Below are positions 7,875-15,857 of a stretch of 64,000 bases of DNA, in pieces. The stretch comes from Streptomyces peucetius (GTDB lineage Bacteria > Actinomycetota > Actinomycetes > Streptomycetales > Streptomycetaceae). The DNA is taken from positions 6,076,001-6,140,000 of the forward strand of contig NZ_CP107567.1 in the NCBI RefSeq assembly GCF_025854275.1, read 5' to 3'. A program made the position numbers and the translations under genes. The notes under the pieces are model-generated. The model was not told the origin of the DNA and searched no databases. It was given only the letters and a program-made list of their open reading frames with translations. The number at the start of each line of letters is the position of its first letter. Positions within the stretch are counted from its first letter, which is position 1.

Positions 7875-10757
7875 ATGACCGAGACGACGAGCGGCCCGGC
7901 ACGAGGGTCCCGAGCCAAGGGATCCAAGGCGAGCAAGGGCCTGCGTATCGAGCGCGTCCACACCACCCCCGGCGTGCATCCGTACGACGAGGTGGTCTGG
8001 GAGCGCCGTGACGTCGTCATGACCAACTGGCGTGACGGCTCGGTGAACTTCGAGCAGCGTGGCGTCGAGTTCCCCGACTTCTGGTCGGTGAACGCGGTCA
8101 ACATCGTCACCAGCAAGTACTTCCGCGGGGCGGTCGGCACCCCGCAGCGCGAGACCGGTCTCAAGCAGCTCATCGACCGGATCGTGAAGACGTACCGCAA
8201 GGCCGGCGAGGACCACAGCTACTTCGCCTCGCCCGCCGACGCGGAGATCTTCGAGCACGAGCTCGCGTACGCCCTGCTGCACCAGATCTTCAGCTTCAAC
8301 TCGCCGGTCTGGTTCAACGTCGGCACGCCCCAGCCGCAGCAGGTCTCCGCCTGCTTCATCCTGTCCGTCGACGACTCCATGGAGTCGATCCTCGACTGGT
8401 ACAAGGAAGAGGGCATGATCTTCAAGGGCGGCTCCGGCGCCGGCCTGAACCTCTCCCGTATCCGCTCCTCCAGGGAGCTGCTGTCCTCGGGCGGCAACGC
8501 CTCCGGCCCGGTCTCCTTCATGCGCGGCGCCGACGCCTCCGCAGGAACGATCAAGTCCGGCGGCGCCACTCGTCGCGCGGCCAAGATGGTCATCCTCGAT
8601 GTCGACCACCCCGACATCGAGAACTTCATCGAGACCAAGGTGAAGGAAGAGGAGAAGATCCGCGCCCTGCGTGACGCGGGCTTCGACATGGACCTGGGCG
8701 GCGACGACATCACGTCCGTCCAGTACCAGAACGCCAACAACTCGGTGCGCGTCAACGACGAGTTCATGAAGGCGGTCGAGGCGGGCGGCAAGTTCGGCCT
8801 GCGCGCCAGGATGACCGGCGATGTCATCGAGGAGGTCGACGCCAAGGAGCTCTTCCGCAAGATGGCCGAGGCGGCCTGGGCCTGCGCCGACCCGGGCATC
8901 CAGTACGACGACACGATCAACCACTGGCACACCTGCCCGGAGTCCGGCCGGATCAACGGCTCGAACCCGTGCAGCGAGTACATGCACCTGGACAACACCT
9001 CGTGCAACCTCGCCTCGCTGAACCTGATGAAGTTCCTCAAGGACGACGGCAAGGGCAACCAGTCGTTCGACGTCGAGCGCTTCTCGAAGATCGTCGAGCT
9101 GGTCATCACGGCGATGGACATCTCCATCTGCTTCGCCGACTTCCCGACCCAGAAGATCGGCGAGAACACCCGCGCCTTCCGCCAGCTGGGCATCGGCTAC
9201 GCCAACCTCGGCGCGCTCCTGATGGCGACCGGACACGCGTACGACTCCGACGGCGGCCGTGCACTCGCCGGTGCGATCACCTCCCTGATGACCGCCACCT
9301 CCTACCGGCGTTCCGCCGAACTGGCCGCGGTCGTCGGACCGTACGACGGGTACGCCCGCAACGCCGAGCCGCACAAGCGCGTCATGAAGCAGCACTCCGA
9401 CGCCAACGCCACGGCCGTCCGCATGGACGACCTGGACACGCCGGTATGGGCGGCCGCCACGGAGGCCTGGCAGGACGTGCTCCGCCTCGGCGAGAAGAAC
9501 GGTTTCCGTAACTCCCAGGCCTCGGTCATCGCCCCGACCGGCACCATCGGTCTCGCGATGTCCTGCGACACCACCGGCCTCGAGCCCGACCTCGCCCTGG
9601 TCAAGTTCAAGAAGCTGGTCGGCGGCGGTTCCATGCAGATCGTCAACGGCACGGTCCCGCAGGCCCTGCGCCGCCTCGGCTACCAGCCCGAGCAGATCGA
9701 GGCGATCGTCGCCCACATCGCCGATCACGGCAACGTGATCGACGCCCCGGGGCTGAAGAGCGAGCACTACGAGGTCTTCGACTGTGCCATGGGCGAGCGC
9801 TCCATCTCCGCGATGGGCCACGTCCGCATGATGGCGGCCATCCAGCCGTGGATCTCCGGCGCGCTCTCCAAGACGGTCAACCTGCCGGAGACGGCGACCG
9901 TCGAAGACGTCGAGGAGGTCTACTTCGAGGCCTGGAAGATGGGCGTCAAGGCACTCGCGATCTACCGCGACAACTGCAAGGTCGGCCAGCCGCTCTCCGC
10001 GAAGAAGAAGGAGCAGGAGAAGGCAGAGGTCACCGAGAAGGCCGAGGAGACGATCCGGGCCGCGGTCGAGAAGGTCGTCGAGTACCGCCCGGTCCGCAAG
10101 CGTCTTCCCAAGGGCCGCCCGGGGATCACCACCTCCTTCACGGTCGGCGGTGCCGAGGGCTACATGACCGCCAACTCCTACCCGGACGACGGTCTCGGCG
10201 AGGTCTTCCTGAAGATGTCGAAGCAGGGTTCCACCCTGGCGGGCATGATGGACGCCTTCTCGATCGCCGTCTCGGTCGGCCTGCAGTACGGCGTTCCGCT
10301 GGAGACGTACGTCTCGAAGTTCACCAACATGCGCTTCGAGCCGGCCGGTATGACGGACGACCCCGACGTGCGGATGGCGCAGTCGATCGTCGACTACATC
10401 TTCCGCCGCCTGGCGCTGGACTTCCTGCCCTTCGAGACCCGTTCCGCACTCGGCATCCACTCCGCGGAGGAGCGTCAGCGCCACCTGGAGACCGGTTCCT
10501 ACGAGCCCGCGGACGACGAGCTGGATGTCGAGGCCCTGGCCCAGTCCGCTCCGGTGCAGCAGGATCTGAAGGCCGTCACCGCCCCGAACGCGGAGGTACC
10601 GGCGCCGAAGCAGGCCCACACGTCCGCCGAGCTGGTGGAGATGCAGCTGGGCATCAGCGCCGACGCCCCGCTGTGCTTCTCCTGCGGGACCAAGATGCAG
10701 CGTGCCGGTTCCTGCTACATCTGCGAGGGATGCGGCTCGACCAGCGGCTGCAGCTGA
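7875..10757 (+). CDS. nrdJ: Class II (vitamin B12-dependent) ribonucleotide reductase NrdJ
   Basis: Adenosylcobalamin-dependent reductase converting ribonucleotides to deoxyribonucleotides in the cytoplasm, independent of oxygen. 960 residues from the ATG at 7875 with GGGAGG at 7865-7870; an ATG at 7863 in the same frame would leave no room for that ribosome-binding site. Family blocks include ASAGTIKSGGATRRAAKM, NGSNPCSEYMHLDNTSCNLASLNL (active-site loop), and SQASVIAPTGTIGL. The C-terminus ends CFSCGTKMQRAGSCYICEGCG with a terminal GCS: a Cys4 zinc-type element present in this family. The 169-bp spacer from nrdR contains nothing I recognise. A strong terminator follows. Confidence 0.97.
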   Translation: MTETTSGPARGSRAKGSKASKGLRIERVHTTPGVHPYDEVVWERRDVVMTNWRDGSVNFEQRGVEFPDFWSVNAVNIVTSKYFRGAVGTPQRETGLKQLIDRIVKTYRKAGEDHSYFASPADAEIFEHELAYALLHQIFSFNSPVWFNVGTPQPQQVSACFILSVDDSMESILDWYKEEGMIFKGGSGAGLNLSRIRSSRELLSSGGNASGPVSFMRGADASAGTIKSGGATRRAAKMVILDVDHPDIENFIETKVKEEEKIRALRDAGFDMDLGGDDITSVQYQNANNSVRVNDEFMKAVEAGGKFGLRARMTGDVIEEVDAKELFRKMAEAAWACADPGIQYDDTINHWHTCPESGRINGSNPCSEYMHLDNTSCNLASLNLMKFLKDDGKGNQSFDVERFSKIVELVITAMDISICFADFPTQKIGENTRAFRQLGIGYANLGALLMATGHAYDSDGGRALAGAITSLMTATSYRRSAELAAVVGPYDGYARNAEPHKRVMKQHSDANATAVRMDDLDTPVWAAATEAWQDVLRLGEKNGFRNSQASVIAPTGTIGLAMSCDTTGLEPDLALVKFKKLVGGGSMQIVNGTVPQALRRLGYQPEQIEAIVAHIADHGNVIDAPGLKSEHYEVFDCAMGERSISAMGHVRMMAAIQPWISGALSKTVNLPETATVEDVEEVYFEAWKMGVKALAIYRDNCKVGQPLSAKKKEQEKAEVTEKAEETIRAAVEKVVEYRPVRKRLPKGRPGITTSFTVGGAEGYMTANSYPDDGLGEVFLKMSKQGSTLAGMMDAFSIAVSVGLQYGVPLETYVSKFTNMRFEPAGMTDDPDVRMAQSIVDYIFRRLALDFLPFETRSALGIHSAEERQRHLETGSYEPADDELDVEALAQSAPVQQDLKAVTAPNAEVPAPKQAHTSAELVEMQLGISADAPLCFSCGTKMQRAGSCYICEGCGSTSGCS

Positions 10758-10784
10758 TGACCGACGCCACCGGGTGAACCGGTG

Positions 10785-10820
10785 AGGGCGGGGGAGCCGA
10801 TGAGGCTCTCCCGCCCTTTT
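10785..10820 (+). terminator. Rho-independent terminator of nrdRJ
   Basis: Arms AGGGCGGGGGAGCC (10785-10798) and GGCTCTCCCGCCCT (10804-10817) pair at 13 of 14 positions with a five-base loop, followed by TTTT. This is the most classical terminator in the window. Confidence 0.9.
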
Positions 10821-10894
10821 GCCTGTCCGTGTGGTCACCGCCGCTGCTCTGTGCGGTCGCCACGCGCCCTGCTTCTCCGCGCCGGCATGCGCGA

Positions 10895-11425
10895 TCAGCG
10901 GACGGGACGGCCCATCACCGTGAGATACGTCTGCGGGTCGGCGTCGAAACCGGCGAGCGTGCCGCTGAACGTCCACTCACCGGCCTCGCCGCGGACGAAC
11001 TCGCAGACCGTCGCCGCCGTGGCGTCCGGGACGGTGGCGAAATCGTTCCCCCCGATCTCCGTGTGCCCCTCGACGACCCGTACCGAGGCGTTCGCGACAT
11101 CGCCGAACGCCGTGCGACCGTTGCTCTGCTGGATCACGACTCCGACGACGACCCGGCCGTAGGCCGCCGCCAGCCGGTCGAATTCCAGGGTCATGACCTC
11201 GTCCGCCCCGAAGCCCTGCCCCGTCCTGCTCTCCCTCGCCAGGGTGATCGTGCCGTCGGGGGAGCGGCTGTCGAAGTGCACGACGTACGCCGGCTCGCCG
11301 AAAGGGGCCTCCGCCGGATACGTCGCGGCCACCAGATCGAGGTCATGGGGCGCCTCGCCGAGGGGGCTGGGATCCCACCTGAGGGCCACTTCCGCCTTCT
11401 GGACGCCCTTGTTGAGGCTGCTCAC
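10895..11425 (-). CDS. TerD-family protein
   Basis: 176-residue member of the TerD/TerZ (CABP1-like) family, cytoplasmic Ca2+-binding beta-sandwich proteins linked to tellurite resistance, stress and development in Streptomyces. Visible family features are the initial SLNKGVQKAEVALRWDPS, HDLDLVAATY (metal-binding DLDL-type loop), GADEVMTLEFDRL, and GNDFATVPDATAATVCEF. It is an isolated gene, not part of a ter operon, and faces the nrdJ terminator. Upstream (minus direction) is the broken DUF1152 gene. The physiological role is not predictable from the sequence. Confidence 0.9.
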   Translation of the reverse strand: MSSLNKGVQKAEVALRWDPSPLGEAPHDLDLVAATYPAEAPFGEPAYVVHFDSRSPDGTITLARESRTGQGFGADEVMTLEFDRLAAAYGRVVVGVVIQQSNGRTAFGDVANASVRVVEGHTEIGGNDFATVPDATAATVCEFVRGEAGEWTFSGTLAGFDADPQTYLTVMGRPVR

Positions 11426-11479
11426 AGCTCATCCTTCCCCGTAACCACCGGAAATACTTCGTGCGTTGACCGTATCCGT

Positions 11480-12252
11480 TCAGTGAGGGATGCGGCGAGG
11501 AGGCCGCCGGCGCACCACCTCGTCGCGGAACGCCTCGATCTCACTGCTGACCTGGCCGATCAGATGGGTGTGCTCGATCCGGTCCAGATACAGGCAGCGC
11601 CGTGCGATCCCCTCGAGTTCGAAGGCGAAGCAGCCGTTCACAATGCTGGGACGGTCAGGGGTGGTGGCCTGGGCGTGTGCCACGGCATCGACGAAGAGAG
11701 CGCCCTCACGGGAGGCGCGGGGCACCGAGAACGCCCCGAGGTAGGCGCCGTCGGCCTCCAGAGTGGCGACGCTGGTCCTGTGCTCTTCGGGTGTACCCAG
11801 ACCCGACTCGTCGCCCCGCATGAGGATGTCCGTGCCGCCGTCGACGAGTACCACCGCGTCGATGTCGTACCGCTCGATCAGTGCCCGGTAGGCGGCGCGC
11901 AACGGCTGGACGTCCACACGGGACAGGGCGAGGACGGTGTCGGGGTAGCCGAGGAGCGCCGGCCATCGCGCGAGCGAGCCCTCCGGGAAGTACGCCTGGT
12001 ACGGCGCCGATTCCGGTGTGATCACAGCTACGTCGGGAGCGAGCCAGTCGTCGACCGGCAGGCCTTCGATGGCGCTGAACGTGAGGTTGGCCAGACCAGG
12101 TGGACCTCCTTGCCCTGGTGGAGGAGGGACAGGGCCACCGGCAGCCCCGCGTACACGTCGAAGCCGCCGCCGACGCCGACGACGAGGATGCGCTCGGCTG
12201 ACGTGAGGCGGTTGAACAGCGGGTTGGTGTGCAGGGCCGTCGTGGTGATCAT
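11480..12252 (-). pseudogene. DUF1152-family gene split by a frameshift
   Basis: The N-terminal part, starting MITTTALHTNPLFNRLTSAERILVVGVGGG (quoted in pieces: MITTTALHTN, then RILVVGVGGGFDVYAGLPVA), is a glycine-rich nucleotide-binding-like opening of DUF1152 proteins. The frame then degenerates after KEVHL at about 12100 and stops at 12028. The conserved sequence resumes in another frame (NLTFSAIEGLPVDDW, then VVLVDGGTDILMRGDESGLGTPEEH) to 11480. Reading the expected VHLANLTFSA requires removal of five bases: CTGGT is followed by CTGGC near 12091-12101, which looks like a small duplication. If the assembly is right, the protein is truncated at about 75 residues. DUF1152 function is unknown. 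Confidence 0.85.
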
Positions 12253-12373
12253 TGTGTGGGGTGACGAGCGTTCAGCGGTATGCGTCAAAAGACCGCGGGC
12301 GTACCCGTGCGGTGGGCGGGTGCTGTGACGCAGGGAGTGACCGGCGCCACGTTCCGGGCCGTACGATGGCGCG

Positions 12374-12979
12374 GTGCTGGTCAAGTGGATTCGCTGCACG
12401 GTGGTGGACCGCCGAGGGTTCGAACGCGGGCAGCGGAAATGGGCGGGGCTGCTGGGTGAGCCGGGATTCCGGGGGCAGGGCGGAGGGTGGAGCAGGATAC
12501 GGCCGAACGTGGCCCATGTCTTCGCCTTCTGGGAGACACGGGCCTTCTACGACTCGTTCATGGCGCGCGCCCACGACCGGCTCGCGTCCGGACAGGCGGG
12601 CACGTACAAGGACATGCAGGCGAAGCTGTTCGACCACCGCTTCGACGTAAGGACCGGTTTCGAACCGCGGTTCACGGAATCCGACGTGGTCAGGGTGGCC
12701 CACTGCCGGGTCCGCGAGGACAGGGTCGAGCACTTCTCCCTGATGCAGGAAAAGGTGTGGAACCCGGCGATGGCGGGGTCGCCGGGGATGGTGCGCGGTG
12801 TGTTCGGGGAGGCACCCGGCAACGAGTTCCTGGTGATGTCCATGTGGCTGTCGGCGGCGGAGCACGGGAAGTACCGTGCCGAACGCGTCGAGCGGCTGCT
12901 GCTGCGCGCGCAGACGGAGGCGGACGTGTCAGCCCTGGCGGGGGACGTCGTGGCACTGGAGCCGTCCTGGACGGTGTGA
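12374..12979 (+). CDS. YdbC-like DUF4937 protein
   Basis: 201-residue protein from a GTG start, resembling the YdbC/DUF4937 group of ferredoxin-fold, antibiotic-monooxygenase-like proteins. The family-like core is MLVKWIRCTVVDRRGFERGQ, HVFAFWETRAFYDSFM, and a second repeat-like half with VAHCRVREDRVEHFSLMQE and NEFLVMSMWLSAAEHGKY; the two halves look like a tandem duplication of one dimeric alpha-beta barrel unit. No biochemical function is established for the group to my knowledge. It is divergent from the DUF1152 gene and convergent with the TetR gene, whose stop codon directly abuts its own. Confidence 0.75.
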   Translation: MLVKWIRCTVVDRRGFERGQRKWAGLLGEPGFRGQGGGWSRIRPNVAHVFAFWETRAFYDSFMARAHDRLASGQAGTYKDMQAKLFDHRFDVRTGFEPRFTESDVVRVAHCRVREDRVEHFSLMQEKVWNPAMAGSPGMVRGVFGEAPGNEFLVMSMWLSAAEHGKYRAERVERLLLRAQTEADVSALAGDVVALEPSWTV

Positions 12980-13603
12980 TCAGCTGTCCGCCGCGGCGGT
13001 GAAGACGCCGGCCCTCACACCCGCGACGACGGTCGCGGCCGCTTGGTCCGCGAGCGCGTGGCCGATCGGCTCCCGGGTGATGAACAGCCTGAAGTAGAGC
13101 GGCGCGGAGACGGCTCGGACCACCGCTCCCGCGTCCGTCCCGGGTGGAGCTTCCCCGCGCTCGACCGCACGGCGCACGATGGTCTCGCAGCGTGAGAAGC
13201 GCTCCGCGTAGAAGGCGTGCAGCGCGTCGGCCGCGCGATCGGACTGGAAGGCCGCGGCGATGATCGCGGTGGGCGCGGCAGCCTGCACCGGATCAGTGAA
13301 CGAGTCGGCCGCCTCGCGCGCCAGCGCCCGCAGGTCACCTTGGAGGCTGCCGGTGTCCGGCGGGCTCCAGTCGTCCTCGCCCGCCAGCTCCAGAGCGTCG
13401 GCGACGAGTCCCTCTATCCCTCCCCAGCGCCGGTACAGGGTCGTCTTGTGGACGCCGGAGTGCTCCGCGACGTATTCGACGGTGAGGCCGGGGTAGCCGT
13501 GCTCACCCAGCCCGGTGAGAACGGCGTCGCGGACCGCGGCGCGGGTGCGGGCGGTGCGGCCGCCGGGACGGAGCGTGCCGGGTGCGGACTGTGCAGAGGT
13601 CAA
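12980..13603 (-). CDS. TetR-family transcriptional regulator
   Basis: 207 residues from a TTG start chosen because AGGAG lies six bases upstream (minus strand); a longer reading from 13642 lacks such a site. The N-terminal TetR helix-turn-helix is LTVEYVAEHSGVHKTTLYRRW at about residues 40-60 (shown as LTVEYVAEHSG and HKTTLYRRW). The C-terminal ligand domain contains FTDPVQAAAPTAIIAAAF and LYFRLFITREPIGHA, typical of the TetR_C_11-type group. A near-perfect 22-bp palindrome lies just upstream between it and the decayed ABC-F gene, so it probably repressed both itself and that resistance-type gene. The ligand is unknown. Confidence 0.9.
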   Translation of the reverse strand: MTSAQSAPGTLRPGGRTARTRAAVRDAVLTGLGEHGYPGLTVEYVAEHSGVHKTTLYRRWGGIEGLVADALELAGEDDWSPPDTGSLQGDLRALAREAADSFTDPVQAAAPTAIIAAAFQSDRAADALHAFYAERFSRCETIVRRAVERGEAPPGTDAGAVVRAVSAPLYFRLFITREPIGHALADQAAATVVAGVRAGVFTAAADS

Positions 13604-13650
13604 CCGCCACTCCTGTTGCGTTAGGTGGTTTGAGTGTGCCACACTCGCGG

Positions 13651-13672
13651 TAACGCGACAAGTGTTGCGTTA
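13651..13672. promoter_or_regulatory. Candidate TetR operator
   Basis: A 22-bp palindrome with perfect 6-bp outer arms (TAACGC and GCGTTA) and nine of eleven base pairs matching overall. It lies between the TetR gene and the divergent ABC-F remnant. Two TTGCGTTA copies (near 13616 and 13665) border the region. Confidence 0.75.
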
Positions 13673-13691
13673 ATGCCTTGTGGAGGTGTCC

Positions 13692-14044
13692 TTGCCCACT
13701 CAGATCTCCATGCGCGGAGTCACTCTGTCCCGTACCGAGGACGAGTTCGCAGACCTGCTGCTGTCCTACAGACTCTTCCGCCCGAGAGATCTGCATGTCG
13801 CCGTGGGAGCCCTTTCTGCCGGTCAGCCGGCGCCGCCTGGCTCTTGCCCGGCTGCTGGCCCGGCCGGCCGATCTGCTGTTGCTCGACGAGCCCGCCAACC
13901 ACCTGGCGCTCGGACTGGTCGAGGAACTGGAGGAGCTCTGTCCGCCTGGACCGGTGCACTGGTGGTCGTCTCGCACGACCGCTGCTGCGCCGGCGCTTCG
14001 AAGGGAGGGTCCACAGGACGGCATCCGACCGACTGCTCGACTGA
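13692..14044 (+). pseudogene. Remnant of an ABC-F ATPase (antibiotic-resistance type)
   Basis: TTG start after GGAGGTG encodes MPTQISMRGVTLS, the usual opening of an ABC-F protein, fused directly to a late segment (EDEFADLLLSYRLF, VGALSAGQ) that belongs near the second nucleotide-binding domain. Most of the gene, including both Walker A motifs, is therefore missing. An extra C at 13827-13828 then shifts the frame; RRRLALARLLARPADLLLLDEP (Walker B) continues in the next frame, and VVVSHDR and RRRFEGRVHR lie in further frames. It cannot make a working protein. Intact relatives protect the ribosome against macrolides, lincosamides or pleuromutilin-like drugs; which one is unknown. The divergent TetR gene is intact. 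Confidence 0.88.
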
Positions 14045-14063
14045 AAGGCCCTAGGGTCGTCTT

Positions 14064-14723
14064 ATGGCGCGACCGCGACGTATCGTCCTCGTCCGGCACG
14101 GAGAGTCGGTGGGCAATGCCGATGACACGGTGTACGAACGCGAGCCCGACCACGCTCTCGGGCTGACCGCCGTCGGCCTGGCGCAGGCCGCGGAGACGGG
14201 AACACGGCTGCGGGAGCTCTTCGGACGCGAACGGGTCAGCGTCTACGTCTCCCCGTACCGCCGCACCCATGAGACGTTCAGGGCCTTCGGACTGGACCCG
14301 GAGCTCGTCCGGATCCGGGAGGAGCCGAGGCTGCGGGAGCAGGACTGGGGCAACTGGCAGGACAGGGACGACGTACGGCTGCAGAAGGCGTACCGGGACG
14401 CGTACGGCCATTTCTTCTACCGCTTCGCCCAGGGGGAGTCCGGGGCCGACGTGTACGACCGGGTCGGTGCGTTCCTGGAGAGTCTGCACCGGAGCTTCGA
14501 GGCCCCCGACCATCCGCCGAACGTGCTCCTGGTGACCCACGGACTGACCATGCGCCTGTTCTGCATGCGGTGGTTCCACTGGACGGTGGCGGAGTTCGAG
14601 TCGCTGTCCAATCCGGGCAACGGCGCGACCCGCATACTGCAGCGCGGCGACGACGGGCGGTACCGCCTCGACCGGCCCTTCGAGCGCTGGAGAACCCCGA
14701 AGCCGTACGGCGCCACCGGATAG
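14064..14723 (+). CDS. Histidine phosphatase superfamily protein
   Basis: 219-residue phosphoglycerate-mutase-like phosphatase. The catalytic RHGES motif has its phospho-accepting histidine at residue 12; YVSPYRRTHET supplies the second arginine region, RLREQDWGNWQ the acidic proton donor region, and VTHGLTMRLF the second catalytic histidine. Length and motif order fit the SixA/GpmB-like branch with broad phosphomonoesterase activity. It lies 12 bases upstream of the ADP-ribosylglycohydrolase gene, so the two may be cotranscribed. The substrate cannot be deduced. Confidence 0.9.
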   Translation: MARPRRIVLVRHGESVGNADDTVYEREPDHALGLTAVGLAQAAETGTRLRELFGRERVSVYVSPYRRTHETFRAFGLDPELVRIREEPRLREQDWGNWQDRDDVRLQKAYRDAYGHFFYRFAQGESGADVYDRVGAFLESLHRSFEAPDHPPNVLLVTHGLTMRLFCMRWFHWTVAEFESLSNPGNGATRILQRGDDGRYRLDRPFERWRTPKPYGATG

Positions 14724-14735
14724 AGTGGCAGGAAG

Positions 14736-15650
14736 ATGACCGTTGATTCCGCATCCGACCGGCGCTTCGTACGCGCTCTGGACAGCCTGCGAGGCCTGTC
14801 CGTGGGAGACGCCCTGGGCTCCCAGTTCTTCGTTCCCTCCAACTATCCGCTGCTGAAACGGCGCGAGCTGCCGCCCTCCGTCTGGCAGTGGACGGACGAC
14901 ACCGAGATGGCCTGCTCCGTTCTGGCCGTGCTTGTCGACCGCCACCGTGTGGACCAGGACGCCCTCGCCCGGTCCTTCGCCGAACATCACGACTTCGACC
15001 GTGGTTACGGCCCCGCGGTCAACCGGCTGCTCCGGCTGATCAGGGAGGGCGGCGACTGGCGCGAGCTGTCGGCCGAGCTCTTCCAGGGGCAGGGATCGTG
15101 GGGCAACGGCTCCTCCATGCGGATCGCGCCTCTCGGTGCCTGGTACGCGGACGACCCGGAACAGGCCACGCACCAGGCCGAGATCTCTTCGTACCCCACG
15201 CACCAGCACCGGGAGGCCGTGGTCGGCGCCATGGCCGTGGCCGCGGCGGCCGCGCTGGCAGCCGCCCCCGCGGGGCCGCCGGCACCGGCGGACCTGCTGG
15301 GCGGTGTGATCGCCCTGGTGCCGCGCAGCGCGGTGGGCGCCGGTCTGCGCCGGGCGCGGGACATGCTCGACTACAACGACGCCGGAACCGTCGCCGCCGT
15401 ACTGGGCAGCGGCCGACGCACCAGTGCCCATGACACGGTGCCGTTCGCGCTGTGGTCCGCGGCCCGGTCGCTCGGGGACTTCGAGCAGGCGTTCTGGACC
15501 ACGGCACAGGTCGGCGGCGATGTCGACACCACCTGCGCCATCGCCTGCGGAGTCGTCGCCGCGAGCAAGGCCGCGCAGCCGCCGGCGCACTGGCTGGAGC
15601 GCACGGAGGAACTGCCCGACTGGCTGCCCGGAGCGGACCGCCGGGACTGA
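14736..15650 (+). CDS. ADP-ribosylglycohydrolase-family protein
   Basis: 304-residue DraG/ARH-fold hydrolase expected to remove ADP-ribose from proteins or small molecules. Metal-binding signatures are present: GDALG at 24-28, WTDDTEM at 52-58, GNGSSMRIAPLG near 120-135, and GGDVDTTCAIACG near residue 260, where the two aspartates complete the binuclear Mg site. All catalytic positions look intact. It follows the histidine phosphatase by 12 bases, so the pair may act on related phosphate/ADP-ribose substrates, though this is only suggestive. No ADP-ribosyltransferase gene is seen nearby. Confidence 0.92.
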   Translation: MTVDSASDRRFVRALDSLRGLSVGDALGSQFFVPSNYPLLKRRELPPSVWQWTDDTEMACSVLAVLVDRHRVDQDALARSFAEHHDFDRGYGPAVNRLLRLIREGGDWRELSAELFQGQGSWGNGSSMRIAPLGAWYADDPEQATHQAEISSYPTHQHREAVVGAMAVAAAAALAAAPAGPPAPADLLGGVIALVPRSAVGAGLRRARDMLDYNDAGTVAAVLGSGRRTSAHDTVPFALWSAARSLGDFEQAFWTTAQVGGDVDTTCAIACGVVAASKAAQPPAHWLERTEELPDWLPGADRRD

Positions 15651-15818
15651 CGCCGGGGGCCGTGGCGCCAGGAGTGGCAGAAGTGCCGGCGAGAAGCTGT
15701 GGCGACGCCAGGAGGGCGAGGCGGTAAGCCGCGGCGTCGGAGACGGCCCGGCGGGGGACAGCCCTGATGGTGGGAGCGCGAGACGGGGGCGGTCCGTCGC
15801 CGGACCGTCATGACGCGG

Positions 15819-15850
15819 GTGCAGGCCGTCCTCTCGGGCGCGGCCTGCAC
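15819..15850. terminator. Hairpin terminator between convergent DraG-like and MFS genes
   Basis: Perfect 10-bp arms GTGCAGGCCG (15819-15828) and CGGCCTGCAC (15841-15850) with a 12-base loop, ending eight bases from the MFS stop codon. Confidence 0.75.
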
Positions 15851-15857
15851 CGGCGTG

